A stretch of 13,332 nt of DNA from a bacterium (GTDB lineage: Bacteria; Ratteibacteria; UBA8468; B48-G9; JAFGKM01): the NCBI GenBank assembly GCA_026416755.1, contig JAOAEP010000002.1, forward strand, positions 1-13,332, read 5' to 3'. The first letter of the stretch is position 1, and each line of letters opens with the position of its first letter. The position numbers and the translations under genes are program-made. The notes below the pieces were generated by a model. That model was not told the DNA's origin. It did not search any database and saw only the letters and a program-made list of their open reading frames with translations. This document shows positions 6,540-13,332 of the stretch, piece by piece.

Positions 6540-7274
6540 ATGTGCAAACTGATAAAATTACCTGAAAAAGGTAAAGTTGTAATTGTTGGGGATACGCATG
6601 GTGATTTTGTCTCAAGTAGAATTATAGTAAAAAATTTTATTGATAAAAAAAATCATTATTTGTTATTTCTTGGTGATTATGTGGATAGAGGACCAAAATC
6701 AAAAGAAAATATTGATTTTCTTCTTTCAATGAAAGAAAAAAAGGATAATTTAATTTTACTACAGGGAAATCATGAAATGTTTCCTATAGTTGAATGTAGT
6801 CCTTCAGATTTTTGGGATAATTTAAATGAGGATGAATTTCGTTTTTATAAAGATAAGTTTATGGGTTTACCTTTGTGCGCATATGGGAAGGGGTTTATCG
6901 CTTTACATGGATGTTTACCAGATATAGAAAAATTAGAAGATATTGAAAAAATAGAAATTGGGACTAAAGAATGGTTTAAAATTATCTGGGGTGATTTTAA
7001 AGACAAGGAAGGTGAAGAAATTGGATCTTTTTTAGGTAGACCAAGTTTTGGGAGAGATTATTTTTTTAGAATTATGGGGAAAATTAAAATGAATGTTTTA
7101 ATAAGAAGTCATGATCCTTATGCTCCAGAAAGAATGTTTGAAAATAGGTGTTTAACTATTTTCACTTCTACTGTTTATGGGACTGAAAGAAAAATTGCCA
7201 TAATAAACTTAAATAAAAAAGTTAAAAGTATAGATGATATTGAAATAATTTCTCTTGACAGGCCAAAGGTTTGA
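6540..7274 (+). CDS. PPP-family Ser/Thr protein phosphatase (calcineurin-like metallophosphoesterase)
   Basis: This is a cytosolic dinuclear-metal phosphatase of the PPP family, removing phosphate from Ser/Thr residues of proteins or possibly from small molecules. All signature motifs are present in order: GDTHGD (17-22), GDYVDRG (45-51), GNHE (76-79), LHGC (122-125, replacing the usual HGG) and RSHD (189-192), so it should be active. Length is 244 aa, typical for bacterial PPP enzymes, with no membrane or signal segment. The start ATG at 6540 lacks a clear Shine-Dalgarno and may rely on coupling to secG 8 nt upstream. The next gene, a protein kinase, begins at the very end of this one, which suggests an opposing kinase/phosphatase pair. 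A diadenosine-tetraphosphatase-type role is a less likely alternative. Confidence 0.88.
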   Translation: MCKLIKLPEKGKVVIVGDTHGDFVSSRIIVKNFIDKKNHYLLFLGDYVDRGPKSKENIDFLLSMKEKKDNLILLQGNHEMFPIVECSPSDFWDNLNEDEFRFYKDKFMGLPLCAYGKGFIALHGCLPDIEKLEDIEKIEIGTKEWFKIIWGDFKDKEGEEIGSFLGRPSFGRDYFFRIMGKIKMNVLIRSHDPYAPERMFENRCLTIFTSTVYGTERKIAIINLNKKVKSIDDIEIISLDRPKV

Positions 7275-7276
7275 AT

Positions 7277-8146
7277 ATGCGGATTAAAAATTTTGGTGGT
7301 TATTCACTTGGAGAATATTTAGGAGGTGGTTTATATACAAAGGTTTATAAAGCATATTCATTTTTAGCAAAACCAACTTATGGCAATCCTGTTGCTATAA
7401 AAGTTTTATATTTAAAAGGGAATGTTCTTGAAAGAAATAAACTTGTAAAGCAATTTGAGAGGGAAGCAGAAATAGCTATGAACTTAGAACATCCAAATAT
7501 TGTGAAAGTTTATAATTTTGGGAAATTTGATCATCATTATGCAATGATTATGGAATATATTGATGGGAAAAATTTAAAAGAGTTTCTATATGAAAGGGAA
7601 AAATGGGATTTAGATAAAATTTTAAAGATTTGTTATAGTGTAGGAAAAGGGCTTGAATATATCCATCAACATAATATAGTTCATAAAGATGTTAAACCAG
7701 ATAATATTCTAATTTCCCATGACTTTCAAAAAATTAAAATCACTGATTTTGGAATAGCAAAACCACCTTTAAAATTCTGGCAAAAAGATATTTTCCCAAA
7801 ATCAGGGACTGTAACAAAATTTGGAGTAATTTCATATATTTCTAAAGAACAAGCAGAAGGAAATGCCACTTTTCACTCAGATATCTACAGTTATGGAATT
7901 ACAATTGATGAAGTAATAACTGCTAAGTTGTACATAGAAGGAAAAGAAGAGGAAGATTATTTTAAGAGAATCGATATTAGGGCATATAGGAAAAATACAG
8001 GTAAGCAAAGAATTTTATGTGAAGATTTTCCTATCCCACATCAATTAAAAGAAATTATCAAGAAAGCAACAGAAGAAGAAATAAATATGAGATATCAAAG
8101 TATGACACAACTATTAAATGACCTTGAAGTTTTTTTAAAGAGATGA
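7277..8146 (+). CDS. Hanks-type serine/threonine protein kinase, soluble
   Basis: This is a eukaryotic-like kinase whose domain occupies nearly all of its 289 residues. There is no transmembrane helix, PASTA or other sensor domain. I choose ATG at 7277 because AAAGG at 7265-7269 is 7 nt upstream; a TTG at 7271 would sit on top of that site. Visible motifs are the glycine loop GGGLYTKV (16-23), VAIK with Lys42, a likely helix-C Glu63, HKDVKPDN (136-143) and DFG (157-159). The activation loop runs to ISYISKEQAEG, followed by HSDIYSYG. Two features are unusual: HKD in place of HRD, and SKE in place of the normal PE/APE motif, although catalytic Asp138, Lys140 and Asn143 are kept. It follows the phosphatase without a gap and overlaps the lipoprotein gene by 4 nt (ATGA). 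Confidence 0.9.
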   Translation: MRIKNFGGYSLGEYLGGGLYTKVYKAYSFLAKPTYGNPVAIKVLYLKGNVLERNKLVKQFEREAEIAMNLEHPNIVKVYNFGKFDHHYAMIMEYIDGKNLKEFLYEREKWDLDKILKICYSVGKGLEYIHQHNIVHKDVKPDNILISHDFQKIKITDFGIAKPPLKFWQKDIFPKSGTVTKFGVISYISKEQAEGNATFHSDIYSYGITIDEVITAKLYIEGKEEEDYFKRIDIRAYRKNTGKQRILCEDFPIPHQLKEIIKKATEEEINMRYQSMTQLLNDLEVFLKR

Positions 8147-9810
8147 AAAAATACTTTATTTTACCTTTTATTTTTTTACTTTTTTTATGTGGATGTAGAA
8201 AAGAAAGACAAAAACAATTTAAAAATACTCTTTTACTTTCAACTTCCTCAGATCCTAAGTCTTTTAATCCAATCATTGCAAAAGAAACTAGTACTACTGT
8301 AATCACTAATTTCGTTTTTGAAGGACTTACAAAAATAAATGGTGTGACCCTTGAAGTAGAACCATTACTTGCTGAAAAATGGAGTGTAGATAAATCTGGT
8401 AAAATATGGAAATTTTATTTAAGAAAGGATGTTTTCTGGAATGATGGAAAAAAGTTTACTGCAGATGATGTGGTTTTCACATTCAATAATTTAATTTATA
8501 ATGATGATATTCCTACCAGTAGTAGAGACATATTTACAATAGAGGGGAAAAAAATAGAAGTAAAAAAAATAGATGATTACACTGTTGAATTTATACTACC
8601 AGAAATATTTGCTCCTTTTTTACAATTATTAGGACAGGAAATTTTACCAAAACATAAACTTGAAAAAATAGTTATTGATGGTAAATTTTCAAGTTCTTGG
8701 GGAGTAAATGAGAAAGTTGAAAATATTGTTGGAACAGGACCTTATAAAATAAAAGAGTATAGACCAGGAGAATGGATAATTCTTGAAAAAAATCCTTTCT
8801 ATTGGAGAAAGGATAAGGATGGTGTTCAATTACCATATATAGAAAGAATAGTTTTTCAAATTGTACCTGACCCAAATATGGCAATATTGAAATTTAGAAT
8901 AGGAGAGATAGATGCTATTTCTATTAGAGGGCAAGATTATCATATTTTAAAACCACTTGAAAAAAGTAAAAATTTTAAGATCTATGATGTTGGACCATCT
9001 CTTGGTACTGACTTTCTTGCTTTTAACCAGAACATAGATGCAAAAATACCTAATTATAAAAAAGAATGGTTTTCTGATATAAATTTTAGAAAATGTATTG
9101 CTCATGCCATTGATAGAGAAGCAATTATTAAAAATGTATATGCAAATTTTGGTTCTCCTCTTTATGGACCAATGAATAAATCATGTGGTTTTTTTTATAA
9201 TGATAAAATCATAAAATATGAATATGATCTTGAAAAATCAAGAGAATACTTAAAGAAGGGTGGTTATAAATGGAATAATAATATCCTTTATGATAGCAAA
9301 GGAAATAGAGTTGAATTTACTATAATCACAAATAGTAACAATTTTGAAAGAATTCAGATAGGAAATATAATTCAAAATGACCTTGAAAAACTAGGTATGA
9401 AAGTAAATTTACTACCTGTAGAATTTAATACTCTTGTCAATAAACTTACAATAACAAAGGACTGGGAAGGTGTTATAATTGGACTTACAGGAGGGATTGA
9501 ACCTCATGGTGGAAAAAATGTATGGCATTCAAAAGGGCAACTTCATTTCTGGAATTTCGGGAATAAAAAAAATTATAATTGGGAAAAAGAAATTGACTTT
9601 TTATTTGAAACAGGAACAAAGTATTTAAATCCAAACAAAAGAAAAGAAATCTATGACAGATGGCAATTAATAGTTTCAGAATATTTACCTTTAATTTATA
9701 CTGCAAATTCAAATGTAATCTATGCAATAAGAAATAAATTTGAAAATCTAAAGGTTACAGTTTATGGAGGAATTTTCCATAACATAGAAGAGATTAAAAT
9801 AAAAGAATGA
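8143..9810 (+). CDS. ABC transporter substrate-binding lipoprotein, family 5 (oligopeptide/DppA-OppA type)
   Basis: This is an extracytoplasmic, lipid-anchored binding protein that would deliver peptides, nickel or other solutes to an ABC permease. Residues 1-18 are a lipoprotein signal with lipobox LCGC, so Cys18 should be lipidated. The 555 aa length and order of motifs fit SBP_bac_5: DPKSFNPI near the N-terminus, AEKWSVDKSGKIWKFYLRKD then VFWNDGKKFTADDVVFTFNN, VGTGPYKIKEYRPGEW, and FRKCIAHAIDREAII. No permease or ATPase genes are nearby, so it is an orphan in this window. It overlaps the kinase gene by 4 nt upstream and the DUF2344 gene by 4 nt downstream. The ligand cannot be predicted. 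A sensory or regulatory role with the kinase is possible only by position. Confidence 0.9.
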   Translation: MKKYFILPFIFLLFLCGCRKERQKQFKNTLLLSTSSDPKSFNPIIAKETSTTVITNFVFEGLTKINGVTLEVEPLLAEKWSVDKSGKIWKFYLRKDVFWNDGKKFTADDVVFTFNNLIYNDDIPTSSRDIFTIEGKKIEVKKIDDYTVEFILPEIFAPFLQLLGQEILPKHKLEKIVIDGKFSSSWGVNEKVENIVGTGPYKIKEYRPGEWIILEKNPFYWRKDKDGVQLPYIERIVFQIVPDPNMAILKFRIGEIDAISIRGQDYHILKPLEKSKNFKIYDVGPSLGTDFLAFNQNIDAKIPNYKKEWFSDINFRKCIAHAIDREAIIKNVYANFGSPLYGPMNKSCGFFYNDKIIKYEYDLEKSREYLKKGGYKWNNNILYDSKGNRVEFTIITNSNNFERIQIGNIIQNDLEKLGMKVNLLPVEFNTLVNKLTITKDWEGVIIGLTGGIEPHGGKNVWHSKGQLHFWNFGNKKNYNWEKEIDFLFETGTKYLNPNKRKEIYDRWQLIVSEYLPLIYTANSNVIYAIRNKFENLKVTVYGGIFHNIEEIKIKE

Positions 9811-10334
9811 AAGTTTATAAATTACGTATTTTTTACAGAAAGGAAGGACTTTCAAGATTTATTTCTCATTTAAGTTTTTGCAAACTTATTGAGAGATCCT
9901 TAAGAAGGTTAGAAATTCCATTAAATTTTTCAAAAGGTTTTACACCACATCCTAAAATTTCCTATTGCCCACCTTTGCCTATACCAATTTCTGGTACAAA
10001 TGAATTTTTTGAAATTGAAGTTTTTAAAATTTTCGATTTAGAAATTTTTATTCAAAACATAAATTCTATTTTACCTGAAGGAACACAAATAAAAAATTGT
10101 GAATGGATAGAAAAAAAATTTTCTTTATCTCTTTTATATGGTTTATATACTATTCCTTTATTAGAGGATATAATTATAGAAAAGGCAGAAAAATTTGGTG
10201 AAATTGTTCAAAAAGAGAAAGGATTTATTAAAGTGATATTTAAGATGGAAAATTTTAGTCATAAAAAAATTTTTGTTAATGGGATATTTGATGGAATCAT
10301 AAGAGAACTTTTTTTAAAAAATGGGGAAATATAA
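9807..10334 (+). CDS. DUF2344 (TIGR03936) protein, stand-alone
   Basis: The N-terminus carries the family signature: LRIFYRKEGLSRFISHLSFC, SLRRLEIPLNFSKGFTPHPK and SYCPPLPIPISGTNEFFEIE. This domain is usually the C-terminal part of, or encoded beside, a TIGR03960-type radical SAM protein and next to RNase E/G. Here it is separate, 175 aa long, and somewhat short at its C-terminal end. It has no signal or membrane segment, and its biochemical role is not established; a link to RNA or ribosome metabolism is inferred from neighbours. It overlaps the binding-protein gene by 4 nt (ATGA) and the ribonuclease gene by 14 nt. No radical SAM gene is present in the window. Confidence 0.85.
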   Translation: MKVYKLRIFYRKEGLSRFISHLSFCKLIERSLRRLEIPLNFSKGFTPHPKISYCPPLPIPISGTNEFFEIEVFKIFDLEIFIQNINSILPEGTQIKNCEWIEKKFSLSLLYGLYTIPLLEDIIIEKAEKFGEIVQKEKGFIKVIFKMENFSHKKIFVNGIFDGIIRELFLKNGEI

Positions 10335-11757
10335 AATTTTTATAAACAATGAAAAGGTAATTTTGAGGATTGTGATAGAAAAAGAAGGAGAAATAGAAAA
10401 CTTCTTTGTTTATACACTTAATTCTAGTCCTGAAATTGGAAATATATATAAAGGGAAAATAGAAAAGTTTTTACCAGGACTTAATTCTGCTTTTGTCAAT
10501 ATTGGAGAAATTAAAAGTGGTTTTTTACAATTAAATAAATCAGATTTTTATTTTTCTCCTGATGATGAAGAATTTTTCTCTCCTTCAAATATTTTAAAAA
10601 ACGGCAAAGAAATTCTTATTCAAATATGTAGACCAGGGGAAGAAGAAAAATCACCTAAGGTAACAGAAAATATTGCTTTACCTGGTAGATTTTTTGTATT
10701 ATTCCCAAATTTAAAAATTCAAAAAATTTCTAAGAAAGTTGAGGACATAAAAGAAAGAAAAAGATTAATGAATATTTTCAAAAAACACTTGGGTAGGAAT
10801 TTTGGGTTTGTTATAAGAACAGCCTCAATGTACAAAAAAGAATTTTATATTATCAGAGAAATAGAACATATCTTAAATATATGGAAGAAAATAAGAAGAG
10901 ATTTTAAAAAGAAAAATGCCCCTTCGTTATTATGGAGAGAATTACCTCTATATTTAAGGGTCTTAAGGGATTATGTAGATGATAATTTTGAACTTGTTGA
11001 AGTAGATGATGAAATCATTTTCAAAGAAATAGTTAAATATACTAATTTATTTATACCTGAACTGAAAGGTAAAATTCACTTTTATAAAAGTAAGTTCCCA
11101 ATGTTTTTACATTATGGTTTTGAAGAAAAAATTGAAAATTTTATTTCTAAAAAAGTTCAACTATCTTCTGGAGGATATTTAATTATAGAAAAAGGAGAAA
11201 CATTAACTGCGATAGATGTAAACTCTGGTAGTTCAGAAACAGAAGATTTTGATGAAACAATATTCAAGACAAATTTAGAAGCAGCAAACGAGATTCCAAG
11301 ACAAATTAGATGTAGGAATATTTCTGGAATAATTGTTATTGATTTTATTGATATGAAAAAGAAGTACAGGGATAAAGTTTTTGAAAAATTTTTTGAAAAC
11401 ATAAAAAAAGATAAGACAAAATCATGCATCCTTTTTATCTCAAAACTCGGACTTATAGAGATGACGAGAGAAAAAAATGATTATTCAATTTATAATTCAT
11501 TATTAAAAGAATGTAATTTCTGTAAAGGTGAAGGGTTTGAAAAAAGTAAAGAATTAGTATATCTTGAAATGAAGAAAAAAATTTTTGAAATTTTTTCAAA
11601 CAAAACTTATAATTTTTTTCTTGAAATAGAAATTTCACAACCTTTATTTGAGTTTATTTTTAAAAATCAATTATTTAAAAATTTTCAATTTTCTGATAGA
11701 ATAAAATTTAAAGTTGATACTAAACTAAGAGAAAATGAGTTCAAAATTTTATATTAA
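10321..11757 (+). CDS. rng: Ribonuclease E/G family endoribonuclease
   Basis: This is a cytoplasmic endonuclease that cuts AU-rich single-stranded RNA in mRNA turnover and rRNA/tRNA maturation. At 478 aa it is RNase G-like, with no RNase E-type C-terminal scaffold. The S1-type domain starts around GNIYKGKIEKFLPGLNSAFV (40-59). The catalytic magnesium site is visible: Asp299 and Asn301 in TAIDVNSG and Asp341 in IVIDFIDM, matching E. coli RNase E D303, N305 and D346. The zinc-link cysteines are CNFC (398-401), followed by KGEG. TNLEAANEIPRQIRCRNISG between them is strongly family-typical. The ATG lies within the end of the DUF2344 gene (14 nt overlap). The tail after the zinc link is short and ends 18 nt before iolB. 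Ribosomal L21/L27 genes, a frequent neighbour of this family, are not here. Confidence 0.93.
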   Translation: MGKYKIFINNEKVILRIVIEKEGEIENFFVYTLNSSPEIGNIYKGKIEKFLPGLNSAFVNIGEIKSGFLQLNKSDFYFSPDDEEFFSPSNILKNGKEILIQICRPGEEEKSPKVTENIALPGRFFVLFPNLKIQKISKKVEDIKERKRLMNIFKKHLGRNFGFVIRTASMYKKEFYIIREIEHILNIWKKIRRDFKKKNAPSLLWRELPLYLRVLRDYVDDNFELVEVDDEIIFKEIVKYTNLFIPELKGKIHFYKSKFPMFLHYGFEEKIENFISKKVQLSSGGYLIIEKGETLTAIDVNSGSSETEDFDETIFKTNLEAANEIPRQIRCRNISGIIVIDFIDMKKKYRDKVFEKFFENIKKDKTKSCILFISKLGLIEMTREKNDYSIYNSLLKECNFCKGEGFEKSKELVYLEMKKKIFEIFSNKTYNFFLEIEISQPLFEFIFKNQLFKNFQFSDRIKFKVDTKLRENEFKILY

Positions 11758-11760
11758 AAT

Positions 11761-11766
11761 AGGAGG
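11761..11766 (+). promoter_or_regulatory. Strong Shine-Dalgarno of iolB
   Basis: A perfect AGGAGG lies 9 nt before the ATG at 11776. It is much stronger than the ribosome-binding sites of most genes to its left, and the next two genes also have strong sites, at 12544-12548 (AGGAG) and 13116-13121 (AAGGAG). This may mark a separately expressed group. Confidence 0.7.
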
Positions 11767-11775
11767 TAGAGGGAA

Positions 11776-12543
11776 ATGGCTGTACACATAAAAATAGAGG
11801 AAAAAAATGGGTATAGTAAAATTTTAACTCCTGAAAATTCAGATTTAAAATATCTTTCTTTTTCAATATTAAGACAGGAGAAAGGATTTTTTAGTGGAAA
11901 TACGGAAAAGGAAGAAACAGCGTTTATCATAACAGAAGGAAAATGTAATTTTTATGTTGAAAAAAATTTAATAGGTATAATGAAAAGAAAAGATGTTTTT
12001 GAAGAACCACCCACCGCTGTATATTTACCACCTTATTATGAATTCACTATTGAATTTGAGAAGAAAACAGAAATATGTATGGTTGGATGTAAAGCGAAAG
12101 GTTTAGGGAAACCCAAATTTATAAATTCAAAAGAAATCAGATTCAGAAGAGTAGGTGAAGAAACATATTTTAGAAATATAACCGACATAATCACAGAAAC
12201 CTTTCCTGCAGAAAGATTACTAATTGGAGAAACAATAAATGACCCTGGAAATTGGTCAAGTTACCCTCCACATAAGCATGATATTGATAATCCTCCAGAA
12301 GAATATAAACTTGAAGAACTTTATTTTTTTAAAATTCATCCACCAAAAGGATTCGGAATAATAAGAATTTTTAATGAAAAAGAAGATAACCTTTTTTTAA
12401 TAAAAAATAATGAAATTATAACAATTCCAACAGGATATCACCCAGTTGGGGTTATACCGAAACATCAGATATATTACTTATGGGCACTCGCAGGAGAAAA
12501 AAGAATATTAAAACCAAAAGTACATCCTGATTTCAACTTTTAA
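11776..12543 (+). CDS. iolB: 5-deoxy-glucuronate isomerase (IolB)
   Basis: IolB converts 5-deoxy-D-glucuronate to 2-deoxy-5-keto-D-gluconate in myo-inositol catabolism. It is a cytosolic double-cupin metal enzyme related to KduI. The 255 aa length is close to the usual about 270. The N-terminal cupin half includes EETAFIITEGKCNF (47-59), and RRVGEETYFRNI (124-135) is a conserved linker. The C-terminal cupin holds the metal site: His166 and His168 in YPPHKHD, Glu180/181 in KLEELYFF and His222 in GYHPVG. All expected ligands are present. A strong AGGAGG precedes the ATG. It is the only recognisable inositol gene in the window, so either the rest of the pathway is elsewhere or the enzyme has been recruited to another deoxy-uronate substrate. 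Confidence 0.9.
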   Translation: MAVHIKIEEKNGYSKILTPENSDLKYLSFSILRQEKGFFSGNTEKEETAFIITEGKCNFYVEKNLIGIMKRKDVFEEPPTAVYLPPYYEFTIEFEKKTEICMVGCKAKGLGKPKFINSKEIRFRRVGEETYFRNITDIITETFPAERLLIGETINDPGNWSSYPPHKHDIDNPPEEYKLEELYFFKIHPPKGFGIIRIFNEKEDNLFLIKNNEIITIPTGYHPVGVIPKHQIYYLWALAGEKRILKPKVHPDFNF

Positions 12544-12555
12544 AAGGAGAGAAAA

Positions 12556-13098
12556 ATGGTGCCTAAAAAAGTTTTTTTAACAAAAGGTGTAGGGAAAGAT
12601 AAAGAAAAATTGACAAGTTTTGAGAAAGCACTAAGAAATGCAGGAATAGCACAATTCAATCTTGTTTCAATATCAAGTATTTTCCCACCAGGATGTAAAC
12701 TAATACCAAAAAAAGAAGGTTTAAAACTTCTAAAACCTGGACAAATAGTTTATACAGTTATAAGTAGAAATTCTACAAATGAACCCCATCGGTTAATCAC
12801 AGCATCTGTTGGTGTGGCAATTCCTAAAGACCCCAATCAATATGGATATCTATCAGAACATGAAGGTTTTGGTGAAACAGAAGAAAAAGCAGGCGATTAT
12901 GCAGAAGACCTTGCAGCAACAATGCTCGCAACAATTTTAGGTCTTGAATTTGATCCAGAATCCTCCTATGATGAAAAGAAAGAAATATGGAAAATGTCAG
13001 GAAGAATTATTAAAACAACAAATATTACTCAGTCAGCCATAGGAGATAAAAATGGACTCTGGACAACCGTCGTTGCTGCTGCTGTTTTCATTCTCTAA
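12556..13098 (+). CDS. pdaD: Pyruvoyl-dependent arginine decarboxylase
   Basis: This enzyme makes agmatine and CO2 from arginine, the first step to putrescine and spermidine, using a pyruvoyl cofactor produced by self-cleavage instead of PLP. The 180 aa proenzyme matches the archaeal/bacterial PvlArgDC family (about 160-195 aa). The self-processing site is visible in FNLVSISSIFPPGC (34-47): cleavage between Ser40 and Ser41 would give a small beta chain and an alpha chain with Ser41 turned into pyruvoyl. The conserved SEHEGFGETEEKAGDYAEDL (100-119) contributes active-site acid groups, and the C-terminal half contains the GLWTTVVAAAVF stretch. AGGAG at 12544-12548 gives a strong ribosome-binding site. 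It follows iolB by 12 nt and precedes the UroD-like gene by 29 nt. An aspartate 1-decarboxylase role is unlikely given length and motifs. Confidence 0.92.
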   Translation: MVPKKVFLTKGVGKDKEKLTSFEKALRNAGIAQFNLVSISSIFPPGCKLIPKKEGLKLLKPGQIVYTVISRNSTNEPHRLITASVGVAIPKDPNQYGYLSEHEGFGETEEKAGDYAEDLAATMLATILGLEFDPESSYDEKKEIWKMSGRIIKTTNITQSAIGDKNGLWTTVVAAAVFIL

Positions 13099-13127
13099 TT
13101 TAATGGAGAAATATAAAGGAGAAATAA

Positions 13128-13332
13128 ATGAAAAAAGATTATAATATAATAAGAAATCTTGCTGAGAAAGTAAGAGAAATTGCAAATCATCCAATTCAGA
13201 AAGAAAAAGAAGAAATATGGAAAAAGTATAATAAACTTGAGAGAATAAGACCACTTGTTTTGATTTTTCCTGAGGGTAGTTGGAGAGAAATTTTACCGGA
13301 AAAGCAACTTTTATGTGAAGATGAATATTTTA
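13128..13332 (+). CDS. Uroporphyrinogen decarboxylase-like protein (possible methyltransferase), N-terminal part
   Basis: Sixty-eight residues are visible before the window ends. The start ATG at 13128 is preceded by AAGGAG at 13116-13121, 6 nt away. The sequence has an N-terminal helix (NLAEKVREIANHPIQKEKEE) followed by IWKKYNKLERIRPLVLIFPE and GSWREILPEKQLLCEDEY. This resembles the N-terminus of UroD-superfamily proteins that are common in anaerobic candidate phyla and often act as corrinoid-dependent methyltransferases rather than in haem synthesis: a helix, then a RPxV strand, then a trailing xLxCED stretch. The catalytic core lies outside the window, so the assignment is tentative. It probably shares a transcript with iolB and the arginine decarboxylase gene. 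Confidence 0.6.
   Translation, partial: MKKDYNIIRNLAEKVREIANHPIQKEKEEIWKKYNKLERIRPLVLIFPEGSWREILPEKQLLCEDEYF

Noticed and set aside
7271..7276. TTG at 7271 as the kinase start
   Set aside because: It is 1 nt from the AAAGG sequence, too close for initiation, while ATG at 7277 has 7 nt spacing.
8058..8884. Minus-strand open frames opposite the kinase end and lipoprotein gene
   Set aside because: Their translations are hydrophobic and repetitive (runs of Leu), typical for the reverse of Lys/Glu-rich coding DNA, and they conflict with well-supported plus-strand genes.
11157..11638. Two minus-strand open frames within the ribonuclease gene
   Set aside because: They are opposite the catalytic core and the zinc link of RNase E/G and give low-complexity Phe/Leu/Ser translations; they are by-products of AT-rich codons.
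13033..13254. 73-codon minus-strand frame opposite the end of the decarboxylase and start of the UroD-like gene
   Set aside because: It overlaps two better supported genes and has no start context or family match.
1..13332. CRISPR array, tRNA/rRNA gene, insertion sequence or integration site
   Set aside because: No regularly spaced direct repeats, no cloverleaf-like or rRNA-like sequence, and no transposase or terminal inverted repeats were seen on reading both strands.

Overview
The window is AT-rich and densely coded, and every intact gene belongs to a recognisable bacterial family or is conserved-looking. A Tol-type envelope complex, lipoprotein export, SecG and a prepilin peptidase point to a diderm bacterium. 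The AT-rich codon use, the combination of RNase E/G with a DUF2344 protein, the DUF1559-like pseudopilin remnant and the uroporphyrinogen-decarboxylase-like protein at the right edge are reminiscent of uncultured candidate-phylum genomes (Omnitrophota-like lineages). That placement is an inference from gene style, not something the sequence proves.

Layout. On the minus strand at the left edge, a type IV prepilin peptidase (321-1115) is followed 2 nt later by an unrecognised gene that runs off the window (1-318). A short divergent intergenic region (1116-1192) carries a good sigma70-type promoter reading rightwards. From there the plus strand carries a TIM-barrel/aldo-keto-reductase-like protein of unknown role, then tolQ, tolR, a TolA/TonB-like protein and tolB packed with overlaps or no gap, then an EamA/DMT transporter. 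The only long gap between intact genes (5855-6222) is not empty. Its minus strand holds a broken gene, apparently the remains of a pseudopilin that lost its N-terminal helix and has a one-base frameshift in a run of eight A/T pairs. The same gap carries the probable secG promoter.

The second plus-strand series is secG, a PPP-family protein phosphatase, a Hanks-type Ser/Thr kinase, an oligopeptide-type ABC substrate-binding lipoprotein, a stand-alone DUF2344 protein and an RNase E/G family ribonuclease. From the kinase onward neighbouring genes overlap or nearly so, which suggests one translationally coupled transcript. The right end has iolB (5-deoxy-glucuronate isomerase), a pyruvoyl-dependent arginine decarboxylase and the start of a uroporphyrinogen-decarboxylase-like gene, each with a strong Shine-Dalgarno sequence that most upstream genes lack.

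How they fit together. The Tol genes would use the proton gradient to keep the outer membrane attached during division, although no pal is visible here. The adjacent phosphatase and kinase are a plausible reversible phosphorylation pair, with the overlapping lipoprotein as a possible but unproven partner. The last three genes are metabolic (inositol-type sugar acid, polyamine, probable corrinoid/methyl or tetrapyrrole chemistry) and need not share a pathway. I saw no tRNA, rRNA, CRISPR array, insertion sequence or convincing intrinsic terminator. No clearly new multi-gene system stands out. The most unusual items are the broken pseudopilin gene, the phosphatase-kinase-lipoprotein set with its atypical kinase motifs, and the iolB/arginine decarboxylase/UroD-like group.
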